A program made the translations under genes and the position numbers. Below, piece after piece: positions 1 to 6,047 of a DNA stretch of 13,638 nucleotides. The notes below the pieces were generated by a model. The model was not told where the DNA came from. It did no database searches and saw only the letters and a program-made list of their open reading frames with translations. This DNA is from Natronohydrobacter sp. (GTDB lineage: Bacteria; Pseudomonadota; Alphaproteobacteria; Rhodobacterales; Rhodobacteraceae): the NCBI GenBank assembly GCA_007118445.1, contig SKRP01000044.1, forward strand, positions 1 through 13,638, in the 5' to 3' direction. The stretch's first letter is position 1. Each line of letters starts with the position of its first letter.

Positions 1-119
1 CAGCCTCAGCCTCAGCCTCAGCCTCAGCCTCAGCCTCAGCCTCAGCCTCAGCCTCAGCCTCAGCCTCAGCCTCAGCCTCAGCCTCAGCCTCAGCCTCAGC
101 CTCAGCCTCAGCCTCAGCC
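1..119. repeat. Perfect hexanucleotide tandem repeat (CAGCCT)n, coding for Ala-Glu
   Basis: Nineteen exact CAGCCT units fill 1-114 and a twentieth ends as CAGCCA at 115-120. The array reaches the left window edge, so its full length is unknown. On the minus strand it reads GCT-GAG repeated, in frame with the gene starting at 625, giving alternating Ala-Glu. Every Ala codon is GCT and every Glu codon GAG, without the synonymous variation seen elsewhere in the gene, which points to recent replication slippage. Gain or loss of a unit adds or removes two residues without shifting the frame. Confidence 0.97.
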
Positions 120-625
120 ATCGTTTCCTGCGCTTTGGTCCGTGCGGTCAATGGCGCTGCATCGGAGATGTGTTGCGGCACCTCCTCGATCTGCGACACC
201 AATTCCTCGGCGGCACTGACCGTAGCATCGGGTTCCGTCAGGGACGGCGTTTCGTCGCTGTCTTCGGCTTTGGGCGCAGTGGCGCTGCTGGCCATTTCTG
301 CGACAGCCGGGGGCGCAACCGCCATCGGAGCTGCGGCCATCGGTTGCGGAGCCGCTGCCGGCGCCGATTCGTCCTGCGGTCGCAACAGAATGCCATTATC
401 CTGAACGCGGGCCTCTACCCTGCGCTGGATCTCGCGCTCGGCGATCCGGTGCAGCATTTCCGCATCCGGTGTCGGAGGTTCGGCACCGAAATACCGGTCT
501 TCTGATGCGAGATCGCGGAAATACTCGGCAATCGCCTTCATGGTGCCGAAAGGTTCGTCAAACCCTTCCAGCGTGCACGAAAACGTTCCGTAGGATACTG
601 TCAGTATCTTGTTGGGACCAACCAT
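1..625 (-). CDS. Conserved Rhodobacterales-type protein with (Ala-Glu)n tract, 3' end missing
   Basis: The reading frame begins at the ATG at 625-623 on the minus strand and stays open to the window edge, giving about 208 residues with no stop. A purine-rich Shine-Dalgarno (GGAAAG) lies about 10 bases upstream. Residues 1-75 form a compact domain (starts MVGPNKILTVSYG, then FSCTLEGFDEPFGTMKAI and a charged helix, MLHRIAEREIQRR). Residues 80-167 are rich in Ala, Pro, Glu and Met and look disordered; from residue 169 the chain is pure Ala-Glu alternation. From memory the N-terminal domain matches large conserved hypothetical proteins of Rhodobacterales, sometimes misnamed CheA or lipoprotein. 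No signal peptide or catalytic motif is visible, so function is unknown. It is divergent from the thiamine diphosphokinase gene. The frame is real: it is codon-biased, has a ribosome site, and the overlapping plus-strand frames look like noise. Confidence 0.8.
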   Translation of the reverse strand, partial: MVGPNKILTVSYGTFSCTLEGFDEPFGTMKAIAEYFRDLASEDRYFGAEPPTPDAEMLHRIAEREIQRRVEARVQDNGILLRPQDESAPAAAPQPMAAAPMAVAPPAVAEMASSATAPKAEDSDETPSLTEPDATVSAAEELVSQIEEVPQHISDAAPLTARTKAQETMAEAEAEAEAEAEAEAEAEAEAEAEAEAEAEAEAEAEAEA

Positions 626-762
626 GGTGTGCTCGCTTTCCTTACCTACAGCTTGCGACCATTACAAAGCAGATGAGCGATTGCATGTTCAGATTTGGGT
701 ATTTTGGTGATCAGAATATGACTCAGCCTATGGCGATTCGCCTGAATTAAAAGTTTACTGCA
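626..762. promoter_or_regulatory. Divergent intergenic region between the Ala-Glu protein and thiamine diphosphokinase genes
   Basis: This 137-base gap separates two divergent starts and is clearly richer in A and T than the genes around it (for example GAATTAAAAGTTTACTG just before the start at 763), so it should hold promoters for both. I could not define a convincing -35/-10 pair for either direction. An 11-base odd palindrome, GGCGATTCGCC, lies at about 732-742 and could be a protein-binding site, but there is no other support. Confidence 0.4.
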
Positions 763-1434
763 ATGGAAACTCCTGTCGACTCTGCCGCTGGCGTGACCCT
801 TGTGGGGGGTGGCCCGCTATCGGCGTCCGATCTCGATCGGGCCCTTGCGCTTGCGCCCGGGCTGGTTGCCGCAGATGGCGGTGCGAATGCGCTTTGCAGG
901 ATAGGCCGGGTGCCGGATCATGTCATCGGTGATCTGGATTCGCTTGATTCCGAATTGCGCGACCGGCTGGGGCAGCGGGTGATCCATGTCCCGGATCAGG
1001 ACAGCACCGATTTCGACAAATGCCTGAGCCGCATTTCCGCGCCTTTTGTCATCGGGCTGGGGTTTGACGGGGCGCGGCTCGATCATACGCTGGCAGCGAT
1101 GACCTCGCTGGCGCGGTATCGGCGCGCGCGGGTGGTGCTGCTTTGTGCCGACGATATCTGTTTTCTGGCCCCGCCGCAGATCGCGCTTGATCTGCCCGTT
1201 GGCGCACGGGTGTCGCTGTTCCCGATGGCCGCCGTGACCGGGCGCTCGACCGGGTTGCACTGGCCGATTTCGGGGCTGCAATTCGCTCCGGCACAGATGA
1301 TCGGCACATCCAATCATGCGGCCCAGGCGCGGGTCAGGCTGGAATTCGACGGGCCGGGAATGCTGATCCTGCTGGAGCGGGACTGTCTGGAACAGGTCGT
1401 GCGGCGTCTGCCCGAAGGGCCGGACTGGCGCTGA
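763..1434 (+). CDS. Thiamine diphosphokinase (thiN-type)
   Basis: This 223-residue protein is predicted to transfer pyrophosphate from ATP to thiamine, giving thiamine diphosphate in the cytoplasm. Family motifs appear in order: DGGAN (38-42), GDLDS (56-60), DQDSTDFDK (78-86) and the G-x-R-x-DH-type segment GARLDHTL (103-110). These acidic motifs bind metal and nucleotide in the family, and the C-terminal half fits the beta-rich thiamine-binding domain. Length is normal. The ATG at 763 puts the first beta strand (VTLVGGG) right after a short leader, but it lacks an obvious Shine-Dalgarno, so the start is less certain than the identity. No other thiamine gene lies nearby, so it looks like a stand-alone salvage enzyme. 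It converges on the phosphotransferase gene with a 26-base gap. Confidence 0.93.
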   Translation: METPVDSAAGVTLVGGGPLSASDLDRALALAPGLVAADGGANALCRIGRVPDHVIGDLDSLDSELRDRLGQRVIHVPDQDSTDFDKCLSRISAPFVIGLGFDGARLDHTLAAMTSLARYRRARVVLLCADDICFLAPPQIALDLPVGARVSLFPMAAVTGRSTGLHWPISGLQFAPAQMIGTSNHAAQARVRLEFDGPGMLILLERDCLEQVVRRLPEGPDWR

Positions 1435-1460
1435 GCGGCAGTAGCCTCGCGCAGGGGCTG

Positions 1461-2492
1461 TCAGCGCGCGGTCGCTCTTGCGTCAGGCGCGGGTTGTCTT
1501 GCAAGCCAGTCACGGGCCAGTTGCGCGGTCCCGGCGGCGAAATGCGGGGCCATGGCCTGCGGTTCGGGGGCCTCGATATGGCTGCCGATCCAGGCCAGAA
1601 GCGCCATGCGGCGCAGCATGATGAATGTGTCGATCTCATCTGCGTCAGGCTCGGGCAGGTCGCGGATGCTGCGATAGCCGGACAGCCAGGCCGTTTTCAG
1701 GGCGGGAATGGCCGGGTCAGTCTCGATGAAGCTGATCGCGGCAGCGAAGTCGTACATGAACCAGCCAAAGCCGCAATCATCGAAATCGATCAGCCGGGTG
1801 TCGGTGCCATCGACCAGCAGATTGGCCAGCCGCATATCCGCATGGATCAGACCGAAACGCGACGGTCGCTTGCCATAGGCGGCAAGACGTGCGCGCAGGG
1901 TCTGTTCCACCTGTTCGAGCAAGGCGCGCGTGGCATGATCTACACCGGGGGCATTGCGCCAGTCGCCCCAGATCGCCTTTGGGCCGAAAACCGCGTGCTC
2001 ATCCCAGACGGGTCGCTCGAACCCTTCCGGCAACTGCCACTGCATCGCGTGCAGATGCATCCGCGCGGCCATCAAACCAAGCTGCCGGAAGGCGGCGGTC
2101 AGATCCTCGGTTTCGCTGGGCTGCGTGCCTGCGACGAACTGAAACAGCACCAGATGGCGCGGGGTCGGCAGCGCTGCGCTGGTCGCAGATTGAAGGACGC
2201 GCCCGTCGCGCCCCGGATAGGGGGTGGCGAGCTCGATCACATTGTCGCGGCCCAGCGCGTCCATCCAGGCGAGTTCGGATGAAATGGCGCGGCGGGAATG
2301 GTAATCCTCGCGATGCACCCGAAGCACGGCCCTGAACCCGCCCCCGGCCTCGACCAGATAGGTGAAATTCTCTGATACATTGATCAGTCGCGCATGGGCC
2401 TGCGCCGGAAGATCCCACAGGACAAGGGCTTCCTGCGCCAGGCGGTCAAGATGTGTTCGCAATGCCGCCAGCGGAATATCGGTTGGTGTCAT
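1461..2492 (-). CDS. APH-family phosphotransferase (SrkA/homoserine-kinase-like fold)
   Basis: A 343-residue cytosolic protein of the aminoglycoside phosphotransferase/choline kinase superfamily. It shows ENFTYLV near residues 41-47, then LRVHR (57-61) in the nucleotide-binding lobe, the catalytic loop H217-A-D219 with N224, and the metal-binding Asp in DFDD (236-239). Asp219 should be the catalytic base. The general layout recalls the SrkA/RdoA (COG2334) branch rather than true aminoglycoside resistance enzymes. The substrate cannot be read from the sequence: a small amino alcohol, homoserine or a protein are all possible. The ATG at 2492-2490 follows a purine-rich stretch (AGGAACGGGA) on the minus strand. 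It stands alone between the thiamine diphosphokinase gene and the tRNA-Leu gene. Confidence 0.85.
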   Translation of the reverse strand: MTPTDIPLAALRTHLDRLAQEALVLWDLPAQAHARLINVSENFTYLVEAGGGFRAVLRVHREDYHSRRAISSELAWMDALGRDNVIELATPYPGRDGRVLQSATSAALPTPRHLVLFQFVAGTQPSETEDLTAAFRQLGLMAARMHLHAMQWQLPEGFERPVWDEHAVFGPKAIWGDWRNAPGVDHATRALLEQVEQTLRARLAAYGKRPSRFGLIHADMRLANLLVDGTDTRLIDFDDCGFGWFMYDFAAAISFIETDPAIPALKTAWLSGYRSIRDLPEPDADEIDTFIMLRRMALLAWIGSHIEAPEPQAMAPHFAAGTAQLARDWLARQPAPDARATAR

Positions 2493-2620
2493 GCGCGCTG
2501 TCCCGTTCCTGACTGCTTTGCCCGATCCATCTGCCTTTAGCCCGTCAGCGCCTGTGTGACCAGCTTCGGATCGCAGGTGAGGCGCGGTGGTGGTGATCCT
2601 GCAGGGGCTGCGATAGGCGC

Positions 2621-2649
2621 TTGAGTGTTGTGGTGGTTGCCGATAGAGG
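2621..2649 (+). promoter_or_regulatory. Candidate promoter of tRNA-Leu(UAA)
   Basis: TTGAGT (2621-2626), a 17-base spacer and TAGAGG (2644-2649) form a sigma-70-like pair. Transcription would start near 2656, just before the mature tRNA 5' end at 2659. The -10 closely matches that proposed for the facing tRNA-Leu(CAG) gene (TAGAGA), which supports both calls. By eye only. The rest of 2493-2620 shows nothing I can support. Confidence 0.45.
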
Positions 2650-2658
2650 ACAGGCTCT

Positions 2659-2745
2659 GGCCCCTTGCTGGAACTGGTAGACAGACCAGACTTAAAATCT
2701 GAGGCTCGTATGGGCGTGAGGGTTCGAGTCCCTCAGGGGCCACCA
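2659..2745 (+). tRNA. tRNA-Leu(UAA)
   Basis: The acceptor stem GGCCCCT (2659-2665) pairs perfectly with AGGGGCC (2735-2741), followed by discriminator A2742 and encoded CCA (2743-2745). U8 is present. The anticodon TAA lies at 2693-2695 in the loop CTTAAAA. There is a long class II variable arm, and the T arm is GAGGG-TTCGAGT-CCCTC. Long variable arm, anticodon and A discriminator all fit leucine. The outermost anticodon-stem pair looks like a C-A mismatch, which is tolerable. It reads UUA and, by wobble, UUG, both rare in this GC-rich genome. Confidence 0.96.
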
Positions 2746-2750
2746 ATATC

Positions 2751-2768
2751 CCGGCATAATATGCCCGG
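2751..2768 (+). terminator. Weak hairpin just after tRNA-Leu(UAA)
   Basis: CCGGCA and TGCCCGG form an imperfect stem with one bulged C around an AT-rich loop, starting six bases after the CCA end. There is no T run after it, so it may be a 3' processing or pausing structure rather than a classical intrinsic terminator. Confidence 0.3.
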
Positions 2769-2833
2769 CCTGCATGTCGGCAGCATATCGGTCAGACCCT
2801 AGGCCTGCATCAGATCCTATCTGAAATCGGAAC

Positions 2834-2980
2834 ACGCAACCTGCCCGGTTGATTTCCACATATCACAGTCACCAGACTGACATATGGTGCCCAGGAGAGG
2901 ACTCGAACCTCCACGCCCGTACGGGCACTAGCACCTGAAGCTAGCGCGTCTACCAGTTCCGCCACCTGGGCAGGTTGCGT
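2834..2980. repeat. 13-bp perfect inverted repeat bracketing tRNA-Leu(CAG)
   Basis: ACGCAACCTGCCC at 2834-2846 is the exact reverse complement of GGGCAGGTTGCGT at 2968-2980. The right arm covers the predicted tRNA leader and the first four bases of the mature tRNA; the left arm lies about 40 bases beyond the CCA end. In the precursor RNA the leader could pair with the trailer and compete with the acceptor stem. Confidence 0.9.
2885..2971 (-). tRNA. tRNA-Leu(CAG)
   Basis: On the minus strand the acceptor stem GCCCAGG (2971-2965) pairs with CCTGGGC (2895-2889), followed by discriminator A (2888) and encoded CCA (2887-2885). The anticodon stem-loop CTAGC-TTCAGGT-GCTAG places CAG as the anticodon. 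A strong variable-arm hairpin (GCCCGTACGGGC) and the T arm (GAGG-TTCGAGT-CCTC) complete a class II leucine tRNA. It reads CUG, normally the commonest leucine codon in such genomes. It faces tRNA-Leu(UAA) tail to tail across about 140 bases. Confidence 0.96.
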
Positions 2981-2987
2981 AGGGCGG

Positions 2988-3016
2988 TCTCTACGGCGCA
3001 GGTCCGGGACTGTCAA
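2988..3016 (-). promoter_or_regulatory. Promoter of tRNA-Leu(CAG)
   Basis: On the minus strand a consensus -35 TTGACA (3016-3011) is followed by a 17-base spacer and TAGAGA (2993-2988). The predicted start near 2981 leaves about a 10-base leader before the mature tRNA at 2971. A perfect -35, ideal spacing and correct position before a stable-RNA gene make this the best promoter call in the window. Confidence 0.65.
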
Positions 3017-3055
3017 CGGGCGAAAATGCAAACTTGCAGAAAATCCTGTTCTGCC

Positions 3056-3084
3056 TTGTCGAGAAGGGCCGCGAGCGGTATTCA
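3056..3084 (+). promoter_or_regulatory. Candidate promoter of the NDUFA9-like gene
   Basis: TTGTCG (3056-3061), a 17-base spacer and TATTCA (3079-3084) would start transcription near 3091, giving a leader of about 24 bases with GGAGA before the ATG at 3115. By eye only. Confidence 0.4.
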
Positions 3085-3114
3085 GTCCCCGACCTGAAAA
3101 CGCGGAGAACGCAG

Positions 3115-4101
3115 ATGTCGCAGCTTGTCACCATCATTGGCGGTTCGGGATTCGTCGGACGCTACATCGCACGGCGCATGGCGCAGGCGGGCTGGCGGGT
3201 GCGGGTGGCTGTGCGCCGTCCCAATCAGGCACTGCATGTCAAACCCTATGGTGTGGTGGGACAGGTCGAGCCTGTCTTCTGCAATATCCGCGATGATGCC
3301 TCGGTGCGGGCGGTGATCGCGGGGGCGGATGCGGTGGTGAATTGCGTCGGCATCCTGTTCGAGAAAGGCCCGAACAAATTCGATGATGTTCAGGCCGAAG
3401 GGGCAGGCCGAGTCGCGCGGATCGCTGCAGAGCAGGGCACGAAAACGCTGGTGCATGTCTCTGCCATCGGGGCGGATGCCGAATCGGATAGCGCCTATCA
3501 GCGCAGCAAGGCCGCGGGCGAGGCGCTTGTCACCCAGCATTTCCCCAATGCCGTGATCCTGCGCCCCTCGCTGATTTTCGGGACCGAGGACCAGTTCTTC
3601 AACCGTTTCGCCGGGATGGCGCGGTTCACGCCCTTCCTGCCTGTGGTGGGGGCCGAGACCAGGTTCCAGCCGGTCTATGTCGATGATGTCGCTGCGGCAG
3701 CTGCCAAGGCCATGCTCGAAGGGGCCGAACCGGGGATCTATGAACTGGGCGGGCCGGAAGTCGCAAGCTTCCGCGATCTGATGCAGCGGATGCTGGGTGA
3801 AATCCGGCGCAATCGTGTGCTGCTGAACCTGCCCATGCCAGTGGCAAGACTGCAGGCCGGGATGCTTGATCTGGCGCAGGCGGTCACGCTGGGGCTGTTC
3901 ACCAATTCGCTGCTGACCCGCGATCAGGTCCGCAATCTGGCGTGTGACAATGTAGTCCGCGATGGGGCCAAGGGGCTGGCGGATCTGGGGATCACGCCAA
4001 CCCCGATGGAGACTGTTCTGCCAAGCTATCTCTGGCTGTATCGCCCCGGGGGTCAATACAAGGCGATCCACGAATCAGCCTCCAGGCTGCGCAAGGGCTG
4101 A
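3115..4101 (+). CDS. NDUFA9-like atypical SDR protein (complex I NDUFA9 subunit family)
   Basis: A 328-residue Rossmann-fold protein. The dinucleotide-binding motif GGSGFVG is at residues 9-15, and a short-chain-dehydrogenase-type Y128-x-x-x-K132 follows (AYQRSK). The body matches my memory of the alphaproteobacterial NDUFA9-like family, related to the mitochondrial complex I accessory subunit that binds NADPH. The bacterial protein may associate with NADH dehydrogenase or act as a quinone- or NADPH-linked oxidoreductase; its reaction is not established here. The ATG at 3115 is preferred over an in-frame TTG at 3034 because GGAGA sits 6-7 bases before it and the first beta strand begins at once (LVTIIGG). 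The gene converges on the fasciclin gene with only three bases between stops. Confidence 0.9.
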   Translation: MSQLVTIIGGSGFVGRYIARRMAQAGWRVRVAVRRPNQALHVKPYGVVGQVEPVFCNIRDDASVRAVIAGADAVVNCVGILFEKGPNKFDDVQAEGAGRVARIAAEQGTKTLVHVSAIGADAESDSAYQRSKAAGEALVTQHFPNAVILRPSLIFGTEDQFFNRFAGMARFTPFLPVVGAETRFQPVYVDDVAAAAAKAMLEGAEPGIYELGGPEVASFRDLMQRMLGEIRRNRVLLNLPMPVARLQAGMLDLAQAVTLGLFTNSLLTRDQVRNLACDNVVRDGAKGLADLGITPTPMETVLPSYLWLYRPGGQYKAIHESASRLRKG

Positions 4102-4104
4102 GCC

Positions 4105-4656
4105 TCAGCGCGGCAGAAGCACCTGATCCACCACATGGATCACGCCGTTTGACTGGCGCACATCCGTAATGGTGACGCGGCCCGCATTGCCGGACTGATC
4201 GTAGATCCACAGGCTGCGGCCACGGACCTGCGCGCTCAGCGGTGCCCCGGACAGGGTTTCCAGATGCACGAACCCGTCGCGGCTGGCCCGCGCGCGGCGC
4301 ATCAGCTCGGCCCCCGACAGATTGCCCGCGACCACATGCGAGGTCAGCACGCGCTGCAGCATTTCCTTGTTTTCCGGCATCAGAAGCGTGTCGACCGTGC
4401 CTGCGGGCAGAGCGTCAAAGGCCGCATTGACGGGCGCGAAGACCGTGAACGGCCCTGCGCCCTGCAGCGCCTCGACCAGATCGGCGGCCTGCACCGCTGC
4501 GACAAGCGTGGTGTGATCAGCAGAATTGACCGCATTCTCGACGATATTGCGCTCGGCGAACATCGGGGCACCACCGACTTCGGGATTATCGGTCATCGCG
4601 GCCTGCGCGAGCGAAGCTGCCAGCAAGCCAGTGGCGAGAATCAGTTTGAATTTCAT
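4105..4656 (-). CDS. Secreted fasciclin (FAS1)-domain protein
   Basis: A 183-residue protein with a clear Sec signal peptide (MKFK, hydrophobic core, likely cleavage after AQA at 17-19) and one FAS1 domain. The conserved H1 segment is GPFTVFAPVNAAF (68-80) and H2 is GVIHVVDQVLLP (171-182). FAS1 proteins are exported adhesion or matrix proteins; the ligand here is unknown. The ATG at 4656-4654 is preceded by GGGAGA; an upstream in-frame ATG would add 22 charged residues and spoil the signal peptide. It is the last gene of a minus-strand run, 97 bases after the anti-sigma gene. That gap holds a candidate ECF promoter, suggesting it is a target of the adjacent sigma factor. Confidence 0.92.
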   Translation of the reverse strand: MKFKLILATGLLAASLAQAAMTDNPEVGGAPMFAERNIVENAVNSADHTTLVAAVQAADLVEALQGAGPFTVFAPVNAAFDALPAGTVDTLLMPENKEMLQRVLTSHVVAGNLSGAELMRRARASRDGFVHLETLSGAPLSAQVRGRSLWIYDQSGNAGRVTITDVRQSNGVIHVVDQVLLPR

Positions 4657-4714
4657 GCGTTTTCTCCCGTTGCGTGAACATGGCACCAACTGCAATGGCG
4701 GGTGCATGTCACGC

Positions 4715-4742
4715 TTACGCAAGCCGGCAAGGCCAAGTTTCA
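4715..4742 (-). promoter_or_regulatory. Candidate ECF-type promoter before the fasciclin gene
   Basis: On the minus strand TGAAAC (4742-4737) is followed by exactly 17 bases and CGTAA (4719-4715). This resembles the general AAC-N16/17-CGT pattern of ECF sigma promoters. It lies wholly between the anti-sigma stop and the fasciclin start and would give a leader of roughly 50 bases. I saw no copy upstream of the sigma gene itself, so autoregulation is not supported. A single site by eye is weak evidence. Confidence 0.35.
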
Positions 4743-4753
4743 GCCTGGCCGCG

Positions 4754-5419
4754 TCACGCTTCTGTGAGCGCTGCCGCTGCCAGAACTGGCCCGGTTGGCA
4801 CAGGCTCGGGCGAGCCGCCTGCCGGTTCCAGACTGACCGCCAAGGTCTGGCCCGGTTCCAGATCGGCTATGATCTCGGTCGCGTCACCGACCAGCAGGCC
4901 CAGCGAGCGCGGCACGCCGCTGTCATCGATCACCCAAAGCTCATAATCCTGATCTGTACCCGGCGCGGGTCCGGTTGTGGCGACACTCAGCCGCGCGGCA
5001 CTACGGTCATAGCTGATCTGCAGAACCAGCGCGCCACTTTCATCGACCAGTTCCGCCTGCAGACCGGGCACGCGCGGGGCTTGCGGGGTCAGCACTGCAA
5101 AGGCCAGCAGCATCGCCACAGCCAGCACCGAGCCCAGCGCAAACCCCCAGCCCCAACCGAAGCGGGTCTTGCGTTGCGCAAAGAGCCGCGCTTCAATCCT
5201 GCCCAGCAGATCCGGCGGGGTGGCTTCCGGGTATTCCGCATTCAGCGGCGACAGACGCGCCTCCCATGCCTGCACGCGCATTGCGAAAGCCGCATCGACC
5301 AGCGCCCGGTCACGCGCCGCGCGCCACGCGGCACCATCGAGCAGGCCCACAACATATTCGGCGGCCAGCAGGTCATCGGGATCCTGCGCCTCGGGGGGAA
5401 GGGATCTGTCGTCGCTCAT
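4754..5419 (-). CDS. RskA-like transmembrane anti-sigma factor
   Basis: A 221-residue single-pass membrane protein. Residues 1-80 are an acidic, helical cytoplasmic sigma-binding region (DDLLAAEYVVGLLDG near 16-29) without the HxxxCxxC zinc motif of ZAS anti-sigma factors. A transmembrane segment spans about 88-110, and the periplasmic part (115-215) has the RskA-type signature YELWVIDDSGVPRSLG (159-174). It should hold the neighbouring ECF sigma at the membrane until an envelope signal triggers release, often by proteolysis in this family. The ATG at 5419-5417 overlaps the sigma stop as ATGA, with AAGGAG about 11 bases upstream, indicating translational coupling. A GTG at 5431 is possible, but the ribosome site would abut it. 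Confidence 0.9.
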   Translation of the reverse strand: MSDDRSLPPEAQDPDDLLAAEYVVGLLDGAAWRAARDRALVDAAFAMRVQAWEARLSPLNAEYPEATPPDLLGRIEARLFAQRKTRFGWGWGFALGSVLAVAMLLAFAVLTPQAPRVPGLQAELVDESGALVLQISYDRSAARLSVATTGPAPGTDQDYELWVIDDSGVPRSLGLLVGDATEIIADLEPGQTLAVSLEPAGGSPEPVPTGPVLAAAALTEA

Positions 5420-5964
5420 CGGTCCAGACACTCCTTCAGCGCAATCAGTGCACGGCGCAGCCAGGTGCGCATCGTGTTCAGCGGCACCTCATGGCGTTCG
5501 GCCAGATCCTGATAGCTCAGCCCCATCAGATAGGCCCCTTTCACGGCCTCGGCGCGGTCGGTCGGCAATTCGCCAAAGCAGCGTAGCACCTGTTCCATCT
5601 CGGTGCGCAGCATCAGCTGTGCTTCCGGACCCTGCCCTGGTGCTGCAAGATTCAGCGCATCCTCGACCGGCACGGATTGCGCCTGTCGGCGGCTACGCTG
5701 GCTGCGCATGCGATCGAGGGCGTGATTACGCGCCACAGCGCAAAGCCAGTTCAAACCCGTCCCTTTCGCTGGGTCAAATGCGGGGGCCCGGTCCCAGACG
5801 CGGATGAACACATCCTGCAGGGCATCCTCGACTTCGGTTTTCTCTTTCAGCATACGCATCAGAAGACCGGTGAGTTTCGGAGCCGCCAGCGCGTAGAGCT
5901 GCCGTAGCGCCGCGCGATCCTTGCGCGCGACGCCCAGCAATGCCTCGCTGATCTCGTCCTGCAT
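5416..5964 (-). CDS. ECF (group IV) RNA polymerase sigma factor, SigK-like
   Basis: A 182-residue sigma-70-family protein with only regions 2 and 4. Region 2 spans about 20-90 and includes EDALQDVFIRVW (46-57) and the promoter-melting stretch LNWLCAVARNHALDRMRSQ (71-89). Region 4 spans about 118-175 and ends in a helix-turn-helix, GLSYQDLAERHEVPLNTMRTWLRRAL (first half 148-158, second half 159-173). It would direct RNA polymerase to envelope-stress-type promoters and be silenced by the overlapping RskA-like protein. The pairing with an RskA-type partner is why I call it SigK-like. The ATG at 5964-5962 follows AAGGA at about 10 bases. It lies 83 bases after the marR stop with no clear promoter of its own. 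Confidence 0.93.
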   Translation of the reverse strand: MQDEISEALLGVARKDRAALRQLYALAAPKLTGLLMRMLKEKTEVEDALQDVFIRVWDRAPAFDPAKGTGLNWLCAVARNHALDRMRSQRSRRQAQSVPVEDALNLAAPGQGPEAQLMLRTEMEQVLRCFGELPTDRAEAVKGAYLMGLSYQDLAERHEVPLNTMRTWLRRALIALKECLDR

Positions 5965-6047
5965 GAGCTGTTATCCTTGCGTTCGCTGGCGGTCAGCCAT
6001 GCCATATCCGCAGGTGTCTGGCAGGTCCGCAGGCATGGTCCTGTATG

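Noticed and set aside
1..120. CRISPR array
   Set aside because: Six-base units without spacers; it is a simple coding tandem repeat.
639..667. TTGTAA-N17-TAAGGA on the minus strand before the Ala-Glu protein
   Set aside because: The supposed -10 is the ribosome site itself, leaving a leader of about seven bases; more likely chance.
1428..1467. Inverted repeat GCGCTGA/TCAGCGC joining the two convergent stop codons, and a similar one at 4097-4109
   Set aside because: Both genes of each pair end in a codon with C followed by TGA, so short inverted repeats at convergent stops follow from codon usage.
2885..2980. Phage or island attachment site at the tRNA-Leu(CAG) gene
   Set aside because: The repeat is inverted and involves the 5' end of the tRNA; att duplications are direct repeats of the 3' end, and there is no integrase in the window.
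3082..4071. 329-codon open frame on the minus strand opposite the NDUFA9-like gene
   Set aside because: Antisense shadow; His/Arg/Gln-rich translation without domains, while the plus frame has a Rossmann motif and ribosome site.
4526..5512. 328-codon plus-strand frame over the anti-sigma gene
   Set aside because: Antisense shadow of the RskA-like gene with no recognisable motif.
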